A stretch of DNA of 39,927 nucleotides, from assembly GCA_947631625.1 (NCBI GenBank), contig CANRMA010000021.1:1-39927 (forward strand), in the 5' to 3' direction. Below the pieces are notes generated by a model. The model had not been told where the DNA came from and did no database searches. It was given only the letters and a program-made list of their open reading frames with translations. Below, piece by piece: positions 25,401 through 34,838 of this stretch. This stretch comes from an uncultured Lachnospiraceae bacterium (GTDB lineage Bacteria > Bacillota > Clostridia > Lachnospirales > Lachnospiraceae). How positions within the stretch are numbered: position 1 is the first letter of the stretch; each line of letters starts with the position of its first letter. A program made the position numbers and the translations under genes.

Positions 25401-26486
25401 ATGAGCGAGAAATTAAAAGTAGGAATTTTAGGCGGAACCGGAATGGTCGGGCAGAGGTTTATCTCTTTACTTGAGGATCATCCCTGGTTTGAAGTGACGA
25501 CGATAGCTGCGAGCGAGCGGTCTGCCGGCAAAACCTATGAAGAGGCGGTAGGCGGCAGATGGAAAATGTCAACGCCTATGCCTGAGGCGGTTAAAAATAT
25601 TGTTGTAATGAATGTAAACGAAGTTGAGAAAGTGGCTTCGGAAGTTGATTTCGTTTTTTCCGCGGTTGACATGACCAAAGAAGAGATCAAAAAAATTGAA
25701 GAAGAATATGCCAAAACCGAAACTCCGGTGGTTTCCAATAACAGCGCGCACAGATGGACGCCCGATGTGCCTATGGTAATACCGGAGATCAATCCGGAGC
25801 ATTTTGATATAATAGAGACTCAGAGAAAGCGTCTGGGGACAAAGAGAGGATTTATCGCGGTAAAACCGAATTGTTCGATCCAAAGTTATGCTCCGGTTCT
25901 TACCGCATGGAAAGAATTTGAGCCTTATGAAGTGGTTGCGACCACATATCAGGCGATATCGGGAGCGGGCAAGACTTTTAAGGACTGGCCCGAAATGATA
26001 GAAAATGTTATCCCATATATCGGCGGAGAGGAAGAAAAGAGCGAAAAAGAACCTTTGAGAATATGGGGCAGAATAGAAAACGGACAGATAGTTCCGGCGG
26101 CTTCGCCTGTCATAACCTGTCAGTGTATAAGGGTTCCCGTTTTGAACGGACATACGGCGGCCGTCTTTGTCAAATTTAAGAAAAAACCGACCAAGGAACA
26201 GCTTATAGCCCGGTTGCGGGAATTTAAAGGGCTTCCGCAGGAGTTAAAACTTCCCAACGCGCCCGAACACTTTATTCAGTATATGGAAGAGGACAACAGA
26301 CCGCAGGTCAAGTTGGATGTTGATTATGAAAACGGAATGGGAATAAGCGTGGGCCGTCTCAGGGAAGATACGGTATATGATTGGAAATTTGTCGGTTTAT
26401 CGCACAATACGGTGCGCGGAGCCGCAGGGGGAGCGGTTTTGTGCGCGGAAACTTTGAAAGCTAAGGGTTATATAACCAAGAAATAA
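25401..26486 (+). CDS. asd: Aspartate-semialdehyde dehydrogenase, archaeal/fungal-type
   Basis: This enzyme makes aspartate semialdehyde from aspartyl phosphate with NADPH and feeds lysine, diaminopimelate, threonine and methionine synthesis. The product is 361 aa. The N-terminal nucleotide motif is GILGGTGMVGQRF, the active-site cysteine is C158 in VKPNCSIQSY, and AISGAGK plus the C-terminal SHNTVRGAAGG are present. These features match the archaeal/eukaryotic-like Asd branch (TIGR00978 type) rather than the E. coli type. The ATG follows GGAGGA at 25385-25390. It lies 85 bp after argH and may be co-transcribed with it. Confidence 0.93.
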   Translation: MSEKLKVGILGGTGMVGQRFISLLEDHPWFEVTTIAASERSAGKTYEEAVGGRWKMSTPMPEAVKNIVVMNVNEVEKVASEVDFVFSAVDMTKEEIKKIEEEYAKTETPVVSNNSAHRWTPDVPMVIPEINPEHFDIIETQRKRLGTKRGFIAVKPNCSIQSYAPVLTAWKEFEPYEVVATTYQAISGAGKTFKDWPEMIENVIPYIGGEEEKSEKEPLRIWGRIENGQIVPAASPVITCQCIRVPVLNGHTAAVFVKFKKKPTKEQLIARLREFKGLPQELKLPNAPEHFIQYMEEDNRPQVKLDVDYENGMGISVGRLREDTVYDWKFVGLSHNTVRGAAGGAVLCAETLKAKGYITKK

Positions 26487-26541
26487 AGAAAAGAATGTAT
26501 AAGGTATTATTCAGGGGATTTAATGTACGGGGGATTAAAGT

Positions 26542-28263
26542 ATGAGGGATTTAATAGGTCAGTTAAACACGCTTGAGAGTTTGAATAAAGAACTGCTCAA
26601 AGCGTCTAAGTTACTGAGTTTGATATGTGACACGTCAAATATAGCATATGTTTGTTATAACTATGGCGATAAATCTGTTACTATAATAGGCAACTGGGAA
26701 TATTTTTTCGATTGCGATATAAAAATGCACGAGGATCTGTCAAAGCTGTACGATTATGTGGAGATAAAGCAGATAACGCCGTTAAAGGACGCTCTTTTTG
26801 TGGAAAAAAGAGGAATGAAAACGGCGACCGCCAACGTCAAGATAAAAGACAGCAAGATGTGGGTTGAGATCGAAACCAATGTCATATACGGTGAAGACGG
26901 AAATCCTGAGGATAAGATAATCCGTTTCATGGATGTTACGAAGTTCAAGCTGCAGAATGATGAACTTAATTATGTTACATATTATGATACGCTGACAGGT
27001 TTATATAACCGTAATTACTTCATACATCTTCTGGGAATGTTTTTGTGCCGTTCGGATTATAAGGACAAGTCGGTCGCGGTAATGTTCTTGGATCTGGATG
27101 ATTTCAGAAAGTTGAGCGACGATATAGGCATATTTGAGGGAGAAGAGTTCATAAAGCTTTTCGCAGGCTTTTTATCGGAATTTGCCAATGAGGATGTGCT
27201 TGTGTCACACTTTAATTCGGATATTTTCTGCATAGGAATATATGATCCCCGCGGGAACAGAAGCGTGGAAGAGATTTATCGCAGGATATACGAGAGGCTT
27301 AAAAGCCCTTTTGAATTAAGCGACGGTAAGAAGATCTCGCTTACGGTCAGCATAGGAGTCGCTGAATATCCTATAGCGGCGTCGAATACGATCGAGCTTA
27401 TAAACTGTGCCGAGATCGTTATGTTTAAGGCCAAAGCCGACAGGAACAGCAGTATTAAATATTTTGAAAAATCCATACTGGATGATTTCTTAAAAAGCAT
27501 TACTATTGAGAATAAGCTCAAAGAGGCTGTTTTTTCGGATAATTTTATGATGTATTTCCAACCCCAGTTCAATGTGGCGCAGAATAAACTAAGAGGAGTG
27601 GAGGCGCTTATACGTTGGAGAGACAAGAGCGACGAGATAATCCGTCCGGACGTGTTTATTCCGATTGCCGAGAAAAACGGCGCTATCGTGCCTATCGGCA
27701 GCTGGGTCATTGATGAAAGCGTAAGGATATATTCCAACTGGAAAAAGAAATACCACTATCCTCTGCTGATGTCGTTAAATGTTTCGGCCATTCAGTATAA
27801 GCAGCCGGATTTTATAGAGAATGTCTTAAATATATTGAATAAATATGATGTCGCTCCAAACGAGGTGGAACTTGAGATCACGGAATCGATCCTGATCGAT
27901 GATTTTAAGGAGATCACTGACAAATTATTGGAACTTAGGGAACTGGGTATCAAAATATCACTGGATGATTTCGGAACAGGATATTCATCGCTGTCTTATT
28001 TAAAAGGACTTCCGATCGATACTCTTAAGATCGACAAGTCATTTATCGACACCGTTGTTACGGATGAAAACAGCAGGATAATTACCGAGACCATTATTTA
28101 TATGGTTAAAAAACTCGGACTTGAAACGATTGCCGAAGGCGTTGAAACCAAAGAGCAGTATGATTATCTGAAAAATATAGAGTGTGATAACATACAGGGA
28201 TATTATCTGGGGAAACCCATGCCGTCGGAAGGAATAGAGAAGCTGATCGAGCGTGAACTTTAA
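26542..28263 (+). CDS. PAS / degenerate GGDEF / EAL cyclic-di-GMP phosphodiesterase
   Basis: The 573-aa product has a PAS-like N-terminus (about 20-135), a GGDEF domain (about 140-310) and a C-terminal EAL domain (about 320-573). The GGDEF catalytic motif is replaced by FNSDI near residues 224-228, so cyclase activity is unlikely; it may bind GTP or act as a sensor. The EAL domain keeps EALIRW (354-359), NVSA, ELEITES, LDDFGTG, K496 and AEGVET, so c-di-GMP hydrolysis to pGpG is likely. No membrane segment is seen, so it should be cytosolic. The ATG follows GGGGG at 26529-26533. It is the first of a run of closely spaced co-oriented genes. Confidence 0.9.
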   Translation: MRDLIGQLNTLESLNKELLKASKLLSLICDTSNIAYVCYNYGDKSVTIIGNWEYFFDCDIKMHEDLSKLYDYVEIKQITPLKDALFVEKRGMKTATANVKIKDSKMWVEIETNVIYGEDGNPEDKIIRFMDVTKFKLQNDELNYVTYYDTLTGLYNRNYFIHLLGMFLCRSDYKDKSVAVMFLDLDDFRKLSDDIGIFEGEEFIKLFAGFLSEFANEDVLVSHFNSDIFCIGIYDPRGNRSVEEIYRRIYERLKSPFELSDGKKISLTVSIGVAEYPIAASNTIELINCAEIVMFKAKADRNSSIKYFEKSILDDFLKSITIENKLKEAVFSDNFMMYFQPQFNVAQNKLRGVEALIRWRDKSDEIIRPDVFIPIAEKNGAIVPIGSWVIDESVRIYSNWKKKYHYPLLMSLNVSAIQYKQPDFIENVLNILNKYDVAPNEVELEITESILIDDFKEITDKLLELRELGIKISLDDFGTGYSSLSYLKGLPIDTLKIDKSFIDTVVTDENSRIITETIIYMVKKLGLETIAEGVETKEQYDYLKNIECDNIQGYYLGKPMPSEGIEKLIEREL

Positions 28264-28316
28264 GCATGACTTTCACTGTCAGGAATTTGTATGTTTAAGT
28301 TGGAATGGGGGATTGT

Positions 28317-29681
28317 ATGTTATCAGGCAGAATGCCCGAATTACAGCGATTGAATCAGTATTATGACCAAAAGGGCAGTCAGATAGTGGTCATATACGGA
28401 CAAAAGCATATAGGCAAAACAACGCTTGTTAAAGAATTTATGGAGGACAAAGCCGGTTGTTATTATCTGGCGAGATCCTGTTCGGATAAAGAACAGCTTT
28501 TCCAGTGGGGAAGACAGCTAAGGTCGGAAGGTATAAAGAAAGAAGATTTTCCCGATCCGGAGAGCATCTTTACGGCTATATGTGAAGAAGGGGCAAGCAA
28601 AAAAGTAATCGTTATAGATGAGTTTCATAATATTGTAAAATCGGATGACGGTTTTTTGGACGAACTGATAAAGTTTACGAAAAACCACAGAGAAAAAGAC
28701 GATGTAATGTTTGTTCTGTGCAGCTTCTTAAACGTGTGGATAGAAAATACCCTGCCGGAAAAGTTAGGCAAAGACGCATGTGAAATTTCCGGATATATAA
28801 AGATAACCGATTTGGCGTTTACGGATCTGGTGCATCGTTTTCCTGATTTTAGAATTGAAGAATGTGTAGAAGCATACTCTATATTAGGCGGCATACCCGG
28901 ACTGTGGAATCAGTTTGACGATAAACTTACGGTACAGCAGAATATATGCCGTAACATCCTTAATCCTGACAGCCTGCTTTTTGAAGAAGGCGAAAGGATC
29001 GTGGCGGAACAGCTAAGGGAAACTGCCGTTTACGACACAATACTTGCGGCAATAGCGGCAGGAAAGTGTAAATTAAACGACATATACCTGCACACGGGTT
29101 TTTCAAGGGCCAAGATAAGCGTTTATATTAAGAGTCTTACGGAACTTGAACTTGTTGAGAAAGTTTCATCATATGATTTAGTTGGAAAAGAAAATGCGCA
29201 GAAAGCCGTGTACAGGATAGTGCATCCTTTGGTGAATTTTTACTTTACGTATATGTATCCCAATATGAGCGCGCTTAATACGCTTTCCGTCGGAGAGTTT
29301 TATAATAAATATATTTATCCTGAGTTTAAGAGGTACGTGTCCGTATACTTTAAGAAGGTATGCAGACAGCATTTGGAAAAGCTGAATGAACGCGGAAGGC
29401 TTCCCATCAGGTTTGAAAAAAGCGGAGAATGGGTAGGAAAAGAAGGAAATATAGATATTATAGCGCAGGATAAAGCGGGGAAAACGCTTATATGCATGTG
29501 CGACTGGGAAAAACCCATGTTTACTTATGAAGACTATGAGAATGTGCTTGACTGCGCGGCAAAAGCGCAGATAAACGCAGACTACATTTATCTGTATACC
29601 GCATCAAGATATGATGAAAGACTGAATCTGGAAGCTAAAGTTAAGACTAACTTAAAGCTTGTAATGATCTCAGATATATGA
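28317..29681 (+). CDS. ATPase of the archaeal-type AAA / DUF234 family
   Basis: The 454-aa product has an N-terminal P-loop ATPase domain: Walker A GQKHIGKTT at 28-36 and Walker B VIVIDEFHN near 95-105. A winged-helix-like middle follows (LNDIYLHTGFSRAKISVYIKS). The C-terminal region matches DUF234, a PD-(D/E)xK nuclease-like fold. Where relatives have E-C-K after the ID motif, this protein reads GNIDIIAQ...ICMCDWEK, so the nuclease site looks altered. The biological role of the family is poorly defined. I chose the ATG at 28317 after GGGGG at 28307-28311. topB follows 17 bp after the stop. Confidence 0.8.
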   Translation: MLSGRMPELQRLNQYYDQKGSQIVVIYGQKHIGKTTLVKEFMEDKAGCYYLARSCSDKEQLFQWGRQLRSEGIKKEDFPDPESIFTAICEEGASKKVIVIDEFHNIVKSDDGFLDELIKFTKNHREKDDVMFVLCSFLNVWIENTLPEKLGKDACEISGYIKITDLAFTDLVHRFPDFRIEECVEAYSILGGIPGLWNQFDDKLTVQQNICRNILNPDSLLFEEGERIVAEQLRETAVYDTILAAIAAGKCKLNDIYLHTGFSRAKISVYIKSLTELELVEKVSSYDLVGKENAQKAVYRIVHPLVNFYFTYMYPNMSALNTLSVGEFYNKYIYPEFKRYVSVYFKKVCRQHLEKLNERGRLPIRFEKSGEWVGKEGNIDIIAQDKAGKTLICMCDWEKPMFTYEDYENVLDCAAKAQINADYIYLYTASRYDERLNLEAKVKTNLKLVMISDI

Positions 29682-29698
29682 TATATGAACGGGGAATT

Positions 29699-31774
29699 AT
29701 GGGAAAAAGTTTATTTATTGCAGAAAAGCCCAGTGTGGCAAATGAATTTGCAAAGGCGTTAAAATACAGCATGAGCCGGAAAGAAGGCTATATGGAGTCC
29801 GCCGAGGCGGTTGTAACATGGTGTGTAGGCCATCTTGTCACAATGAGTTATCCCGATGCTTATGATGAAAAATATAAAAAATGGTCTTTGGACACCATTC
29901 CTTTTATACCGGAAAAGTTTAAATATGAAGTAATTGAATCTGTAAAGAAGCAGTTTAACATAGTAAGCGGACTTTTAAACCGCGAAGATGTAGAGACTAT
30001 TTATGTCTGTACGGATTCCGGACGCGAGGGTGAATATATATACAGACTGGTTGAACAGCAGGCAAATGTTACCGGCAAAGTACGCAAAAGAGTCTGGATA
30101 GATTCACAGACTGAGGATGAGATATTGCGAGGCATCAAAGAGGCCAAAGATCTGTCGGCTTACGATAATCTCAGCAGCGCCGCGTATCTTAGGGCCAAAG
30201 AGGATTATCTTATGGGAATTAATTTTTCCAGAGTGCTTACGCTTAAATATTCCTATCCGGTAAAGAACTATTTAAAAACTGACAAGGCTGTCATATCTGT
30301 TGGCAGAGTCATGACCTGTGTACTTGGAATGGTCGTGAACAGAGAGCGGGAGATAAGAGAATTCGTAAAGATACCGTTTTATCGTGTTATTGCAGACATT
30401 GACATAGAAGGCAAAAAGTGTGATTGTGAGTGGAAGGCCGTAGAAGGTTCCCGTTATTTTGCCTCTCCCTTGCTTTATAAGGAAAATGGTTTTAAACAAA
30501 AAGAAACAGCGCAGGAGTTTATAGATTTCCTGAATGAACAGCCAATGGCAGAGCCTGTGATAAATAATATCGAAAAAAAGAAAGAAACCAAAAATCCGCC
30601 CCTTTTGTATAATCTGGCGGAACTTCAGAACGACTGTTCCAAACTGTTTAAGATAAGTCCTGACGAAACGCTTAGGATAGCGCAGGAACTGTATGAGAAG
30701 AAACTGACCACTTATCCCAGAACTGATGCGAGAGTGCTTTCGTCGGCGGTTGCCAAAGAGATAGATAAGAACATAAGCGGTCTCTGTCAGTATGAGATTG
30801 CCCGGGAATCGGCTAAAGAAGCGCTTGCCGTGGGCAGTTATAAAAATATTGCAAAGACCAGATATGTTAATGATAAACAGATTACCGACCATTATGCTAT
30901 CATACCTACAGGACAGGGTTTGGCGGCGTTAAAGTCATTAAATCCCACGGCGGCTAAGGTGTATGAATGTATAGTCAGAAGATTTTTGAGCATTTTTTAT
31001 CCTCCGGCCGTATATCAGAAAATAGGGTTAAAAGTTGAAATTAAAGGAGAATATTTTTTCTCTAATTTTAAAGTGCTTGTACAGGAGGGGTATCTTAAAG
31101 CTTCCAGACTTTCTTTTGCCAAAAAGAAAGCGGAAGGTATGAAGGAAGAAAACGCAGAAGCCGAAACTGTGGCAAAAGAAGACGACAAAGAAGAAAGTAA
31201 AGCTGCCGCAGGGGAAGCTGCCGAAGAAGTCTGCGACGCAGCGTTTATGGAAATATTGGGCTCCTTGAAAAAGGGCAGTAAACTTCCTTTAGCTGAATAT
31301 ACGATAAAAGAAGGAGAAACTTCACCGCCTAAGAGATATAATTCAGGAACCATGATCTTAACCATGGAAAATGCGGGCCAGTTTATTGAAGATGAGGAAC
31401 TCAGGGCTCAGATTAAGGGAAGCGGCATAGGAACTTCCGCAACCAGAGCGGAGATACTTAAAAAGTTGGTCAATATAAAATATCTTGATCTGAACAAAAA
31501 AACTCAGATAATCACACCGACTTTGCTTGGTGAAATGATATATGAAGTAGTATCTGCGTCAATAAGGCCTCTGCTTGATCCGCGGCTTACGGCAAGTTGG
31601 GAGAAGGGACTTACTCTGGTAGCTGACGGCTCTATATCGGAAGATGAATATATGGTCAAGTTGGACGATTTTGTGACGCGCAGAACAAATATGGTAAAGC
31701 AGCTTAACAATCAGAGCGATTTAAACGGCAGATTTCGTTATGCTTCACAGTTCTATAAAAACAGCAGGAAATAG
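29699..31774 (+). CDS. topB: DNA topoisomerase III
   Basis: This type IA topoisomerase decatenates and relaxes single-stranded DNA regions. The product is 691 aa. The Toprim domain shows FIAEKPSVA at the N-terminus and CTDSGREGE, the D-x-G variant also seen in Bacillus TopB. The active-site tyrosine is Y339 in TTYPRTDAR, and the GIGTSATRAEI motif is present. An acidic Ala/Glu/Lys-rich insertion lies near residues 476-514. No C-terminal zinc fingers are seen. The ATG at 29699, four bases after GGGG, matches the usual family start; the ATG at 29678 overlaps the upstream stop but has no ribosome site. A chromosomal rather than plasmid copy is likely, since no conjugation genes are near. Confidence 0.92.
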   Translation: MGKSLFIAEKPSVANEFAKALKYSMSRKEGYMESAEAVVTWCVGHLVTMSYPDAYDEKYKKWSLDTIPFIPEKFKYEVIESVKKQFNIVSGLLNREDVETIYVCTDSGREGEYIYRLVEQQANVTGKVRKRVWIDSQTEDEILRGIKEAKDLSAYDNLSSAAYLRAKEDYLMGINFSRVLTLKYSYPVKNYLKTDKAVISVGRVMTCVLGMVVNREREIREFVKIPFYRVIADIDIEGKKCDCEWKAVEGSRYFASPLLYKENGFKQKETAQEFIDFLNEQPMAEPVINNIEKKKETKNPPLLYNLAELQNDCSKLFKISPDETLRIAQELYEKKLTTYPRTDARVLSSAVAKEIDKNISGLCQYEIARESAKEALAVGSYKNIAKTRYVNDKQITDHYAIIPTGQGLAALKSLNPTAAKVYECIVRRFLSIFYPPAVYQKIGLKVEIKGEYFFSNFKVLVQEGYLKASRLSFAKKKAEGMKEENAEAETVAKEDDKEESKAAAGEAAEEVCDAAFMEILGSLKKGSKLPLAEYTIKEGETSPPKRYNSGTMILTMENAGQFIEDEELRAQIKGSGIGTSATRAEILKKLVNIKYLDLNKKTQIITPTLLGEMIYEVVSASIRPLLDPRLTASWEKGLTLVADGSISEDEYMVKLDDFVTRRTNMVKQLNNQSDLNGRFRYASQFYKNSRK

Positions 31775-31804
31775 ATAAATTTTAGAAAGGATTTAAAAAA
31801 AGGG

Positions 31805-32482
31805 ATGTCATACGGCTTAAAAAATGTTACAATTAAAGAGTTATATAATTTAAATGAAACGATAGCCGAAGCAATTTTTGACGGTATTACATATCCGTGG
31901 GAAGTTTTGCCAAAGATAAGCGATTTTATAAAAGAGCTTGGCAAGACGCTTCCGGAAGATAAATACGAAAAACGCGGAGAGGATATCTGGGTGGCAAAGA
32001 GCGCCGTGATTTTTCCGTCGGCATATATAGGCGGGCCTGCCATAATAGATGAGGAGGCCGAGATCAGGCACTGCGCGTTTATAAGAGGTTCCGCTATCGT
32101 AGGAAAGGGCGCTGTTGTAGGAAACTCTACAGAACTTAAGAATGTTATATTATTTAATAAAGTTCAGGTTCCGCATTATAATTATGTCGGGGACAGTATT
32201 TTAGGGTTTAAAGCCCATATGGGGGCAGGTTCGATAACGTCCAATGTCAAGAGCGATAAGACGCCTGTTGTTGTTAAGGCAGGAGACGAGAGGTGTGAAA
32301 CCGGTCTTAAGAAATTCGGAGCGATGCTTGGAGACATGGTGGAAGTAGGCTGTAATTCCGTGCTGAATCCGGGAACAGTGATCGGCAAGGAGACCAATAT
32401 ATATCCGGTTTCCGCAGTCAGGGGTTTTATTCCGCCGCGCAGTATATATAAAGCTCAGGACGAAATTGTATCAAAAAAATAA
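31805..32482 (+). CDS. Left-handed beta-helix (hexapeptide) acyltransferase-like protein
   Basis: The 225-aa product has a short helical N-terminus (1-65) and then hexapeptide repeats such as VAKSAVIFPSAYIGGPAIID and AIVGKGAVVGNSTELKN, forming a left-handed beta-helix as in the C-terminal half of GlmU. Relatives are often labelled UDP-N-acetylglucosamine pyrophosphorylase, but no nucleotidyltransferase domain is present here, so sugar-nucleotide synthesis is unlikely on its own. Acetyltransfer to a sugar or amino sugar is plausible. The ribosome site is poor: AAAGGG abuts the ATG and AAAGG lies about 15 bases upstream. It is 30 bp after topB. Confidence 0.78.
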   Translation: MSYGLKNVTIKELYNLNETIAEAIFDGITYPWEVLPKISDFIKELGKTLPEDKYEKRGEDIWVAKSAVIFPSAYIGGPAIIDEEAEIRHCAFIRGSAIVGKGAVVGNSTELKNVILFNKVQVPHYNYVGDSILGFKAHMGAGSITSNVKSDKTPVVVKAGDERCETGLKKFGAMLGDMVEVGCNSVLNPGTVIGKETNIYPVSAVRGFIPPRSIYKAQDEIVSKK

Positions 32483-32533
32483 AGAATGGGTAGCGCTTAG
32501 GGGTTATTCAGGAAAGATTTTGGGGATAAGAGT

Positions 32534-34750
32534 ATGGCTGTTGAGATGAATGTTGAAGATTGTATTTCTATGATAAACAATGTCATAGCGGGAATTTGTT
32601 TTTTCGAGTATGAAAATAATGAATTAAAACCGATTTTTATCAATGACGGTTTTTTCCGTATGCTTGGATATTCCAAAACAAAAGGATCTAAATATCTTAA
32701 AAATGTAAAGATGCATATTATTCCCGAAGATATGCCGGTCTTTGAACAGGGAATTGAGGACGTCCTGAGAGATGACGGCTCGGTGGAAATCGAGTTCAGG
32801 ACCGTAACCGGCAACGGAAGTCTCAGATGGCTTCAGGTAACCGGAAATCTTTACTCCAGAAAAGGATCTAAATACGTTATAGTAACAGTTGTTCAGGATA
32901 TTACGGAGAAGAAGAATATAGAAGAAGAATTGCGTCTTCAGGCGGAACAGATGCACATTCTTATGGAAGCTGACGATGAAAAGATTCTGGATTATAATGC
33001 CAAAACAGATGTTCTGGTCTTCAAACAGTCCGGAGATCAGTCTGCAACAGGTGAGATCATAATAAACCGTTATTGGCAGAAATTTGACGCTTCCGATCTT
33101 TATTCGGAAGATATCGATAAGTATAAGGATGTTTTTAAAAGCATGCTTAAATCTCCCAGACATGAGATCGTAGAAGTAAGGACCAAGAAATTTGACGGAA
33201 ATTACAGATGGTATCAGCTTAATCTTACATCGCTGTTAGGCGCTGAAGGCTATGTTACCAGAATCGTAGGCAGGGTTGTCAACATACATGAAAAGAAACT
33301 GCAGGAAATCGATATAGAGCTTCGCGCCAGAAGAGATGCAATGAATAAAATATATGGTGAAGAGGCCATTAAACAGCTTGTTGAAATTGCGGTAGCAGAG
33401 CAGCATGATCCCGATATGCTGGGAGCATTTATGCTGATAGATATAGATAATTGTAAGTATATCAGCGAACAGCTTGGACAAGCGCAGGTAGATAAGATCT
33501 TAGCCGAAACAGCAGTATATCTTGGTCAAATAGCAAAAGGCGGAGATATTGTAGGCAAACTGGATATAGATAAATTTGTATTTTATGTAAAAAATCTTAA
33601 TAATTTTTCAGATGTGGATGAGATCGCCTCTGATATAGTTAAGAAGATAAGTTTTGAACTGCCTCATGAGAATAAGATCATTAAGGTAAACTGTAGTGTG
33701 GGAGTTGCGATAAGTCCGTATCATGGCTCAAATTATGAAGAACTTCTGAATAAGACACAGAGGGCGCTTGCAAGGGCGAAATCCAACGGAAAATGCGGAT
33801 ACCGTATTTATGATGCGGCTGCGACTATGGCGTATCATGCTTTAAGGAAGAGCGAGAATGTGCCTTATAATCCCGACAAGGGTATGGTGCTAAGCCACAG
33901 TACGGAAGATATGGTAATGCAGATACTTTTTGAGGATAAGGTATTTGAGGCTGCGCTTAGGTCGGCAATAGAGCTTATAACAGTGAATTACAAGTTCCAC
34001 AGGGGATATATCTGCGGAAATGATAACGGCGCTCTGCCAAGTTCCAAGCAGGTGCAGTTCTCGGTGCGTGGTTATGAAGTAGGCGCGGAAAGCAGTGAAC
34101 AGGAAGCTTTCAGACGCATTATATATGAACTGTTTTATGAATCTAATAAAAGCTGCAGTATCATACATGAGTATGATGTAAGCGTGGACGAGATGCGGTA
34201 TTATTTCCAGTCTCAGGGAATTAAAAGCATACTGTATTATCCGATCACCTCAAAAGGAGAATATCAGGGCGCTATAGTGTTTGAAAACCATGAGGATGTG
34301 CAGCTTGAGTTTGAAGATTCGGTTATGGAAGAGCTGCGCTCGCTGTTTAGGATTTTAGAGGCGCACCTTCTTCAACTGGGTTTCATGGACCGTCTGCAGG
34401 ATTTTGTGACCCGTATTGAAATGATGGACAATATGGACAGTTATGTATATATTGTAAATGCAGATACATATGAGATTAGCTTCATTAATAAAAAACTGCT
34501 CATGAGTTCGCCGGATGTTAAGATAGGAGATATCTGTTATAAAGCTATACAAAAGCGGGATACGCCGTGTGAGAACTGCATATTTAAAAGTCTGGACAGA
34601 AAAGATTCACATGCAAGGCATACTGAAGAAGTATTTAACTATTCACTGCGGTGTTGGAACCGGTGCAGCGCCAGTTGGCTTGAATGTAAAGAAGAAAATG
34701 CACTCGTTATGCTGAACTGTGTGGATATTTCCGAATATTTTATGGGTTGA
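32534..34750 (+). CDS. PAS-PAS-degenerate GGDEF-GAF sensor protein
   Basis: The 738-aa product has two PAS domains (about 10-125 and 130-255), a GGDEF-like domain (about 265-425), a GAF-like domain (about 455-620) and a C-terminal PAS-like region. The last region holds the cysteine cluster IGDICYKAIQ-RDTPCENC, a pattern seen in PAS modules of clostridial signalling proteins. The GGDEF motif is replaced by LDIDK at 343-347, so it is unlikely to make c-di-GMP. No membrane segment is visible. It may sense a ligand or redox state and act through protein contacts. The ATG follows GGGG at 32522-32525. Its stop codon lies inside the promoter of the next operon. Confidence 0.82.
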   Translation: MAVEMNVEDCISMINNVIAGICFFEYENNELKPIFINDGFFRMLGYSKTKGSKYLKNVKMHIIPEDMPVFEQGIEDVLRDDGSVEIEFRTVTGNGSLRWLQVTGNLYSRKGSKYVIVTVVQDITEKKNIEEELRLQAEQMHILMEADDEKILDYNAKTDVLVFKQSGDQSATGEIIINRYWQKFDASDLYSEDIDKYKDVFKSMLKSPRHEIVEVRTKKFDGNYRWYQLNLTSLLGAEGYVTRIVGRVVNIHEKKLQEIDIELRARRDAMNKIYGEEAIKQLVEIAVAEQHDPDMLGAFMLIDIDNCKYISEQLGQAQVDKILAETAVYLGQIAKGGDIVGKLDIDKFVFYVKNLNNFSDVDEIASDIVKKISFELPHENKIIKVNCSVGVAISPYHGSNYEELLNKTQRALARAKSNGKCGYRIYDAAATMAYHALRKSENVPYNPDKGMVLSHSTEDMVMQILFEDKVFEAALRSAIELITVNYKFHRGYICGNDNGALPSSKQVQFSVRGYEVGAESSEQEAFRRIIYELFYESNKSCSIIHEYDVSVDEMRYYFQSQGIKSILYYPITSKGEYQGAIVFENHEDVQLEFEDSVMEELRSLFRILEAHLLQLGFMDRLQDFVTRIEMMDNMDSYVYIVNADTYEISFINKKLLMSSPDVKIGDICYKAIQKRDTPCENCIFKSLDRKDSHARHTEEVFNYSLRCWNRCSASWLECKEENALVMLNCVDISEYFMG

Positions 34751-34775
34751 CGAAATCAGTTTTTTCGTGTATATT
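34747..34775 (+). promoter_or_regulatory. Promoter of the ABC importer operon
   Basis: TTGACG (34747-34752, overlapping the upstream stop codon) and TATATT (34770-34775) are 17 bp apart. A short inverted repeat ACTTTT-ttacgt-AAAAGT lies in the leader at about 34793-34810, and AGGAGGAG precedes the start codon. Confidence 0.7.
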
Positions 34776-34838
34776 TTCTAAGATAGATGTATACTTTTTT
34801 ACGTAAAAGTTACATAACATTTTTAGGAGGAGAAAATT

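Noticed and set aside
26487..26541. c-di-GMP riboswitch near the GGDEF/EAL gene
   Set aside because: The gap is only 55 bases and shows none of the GEMM core motifs.
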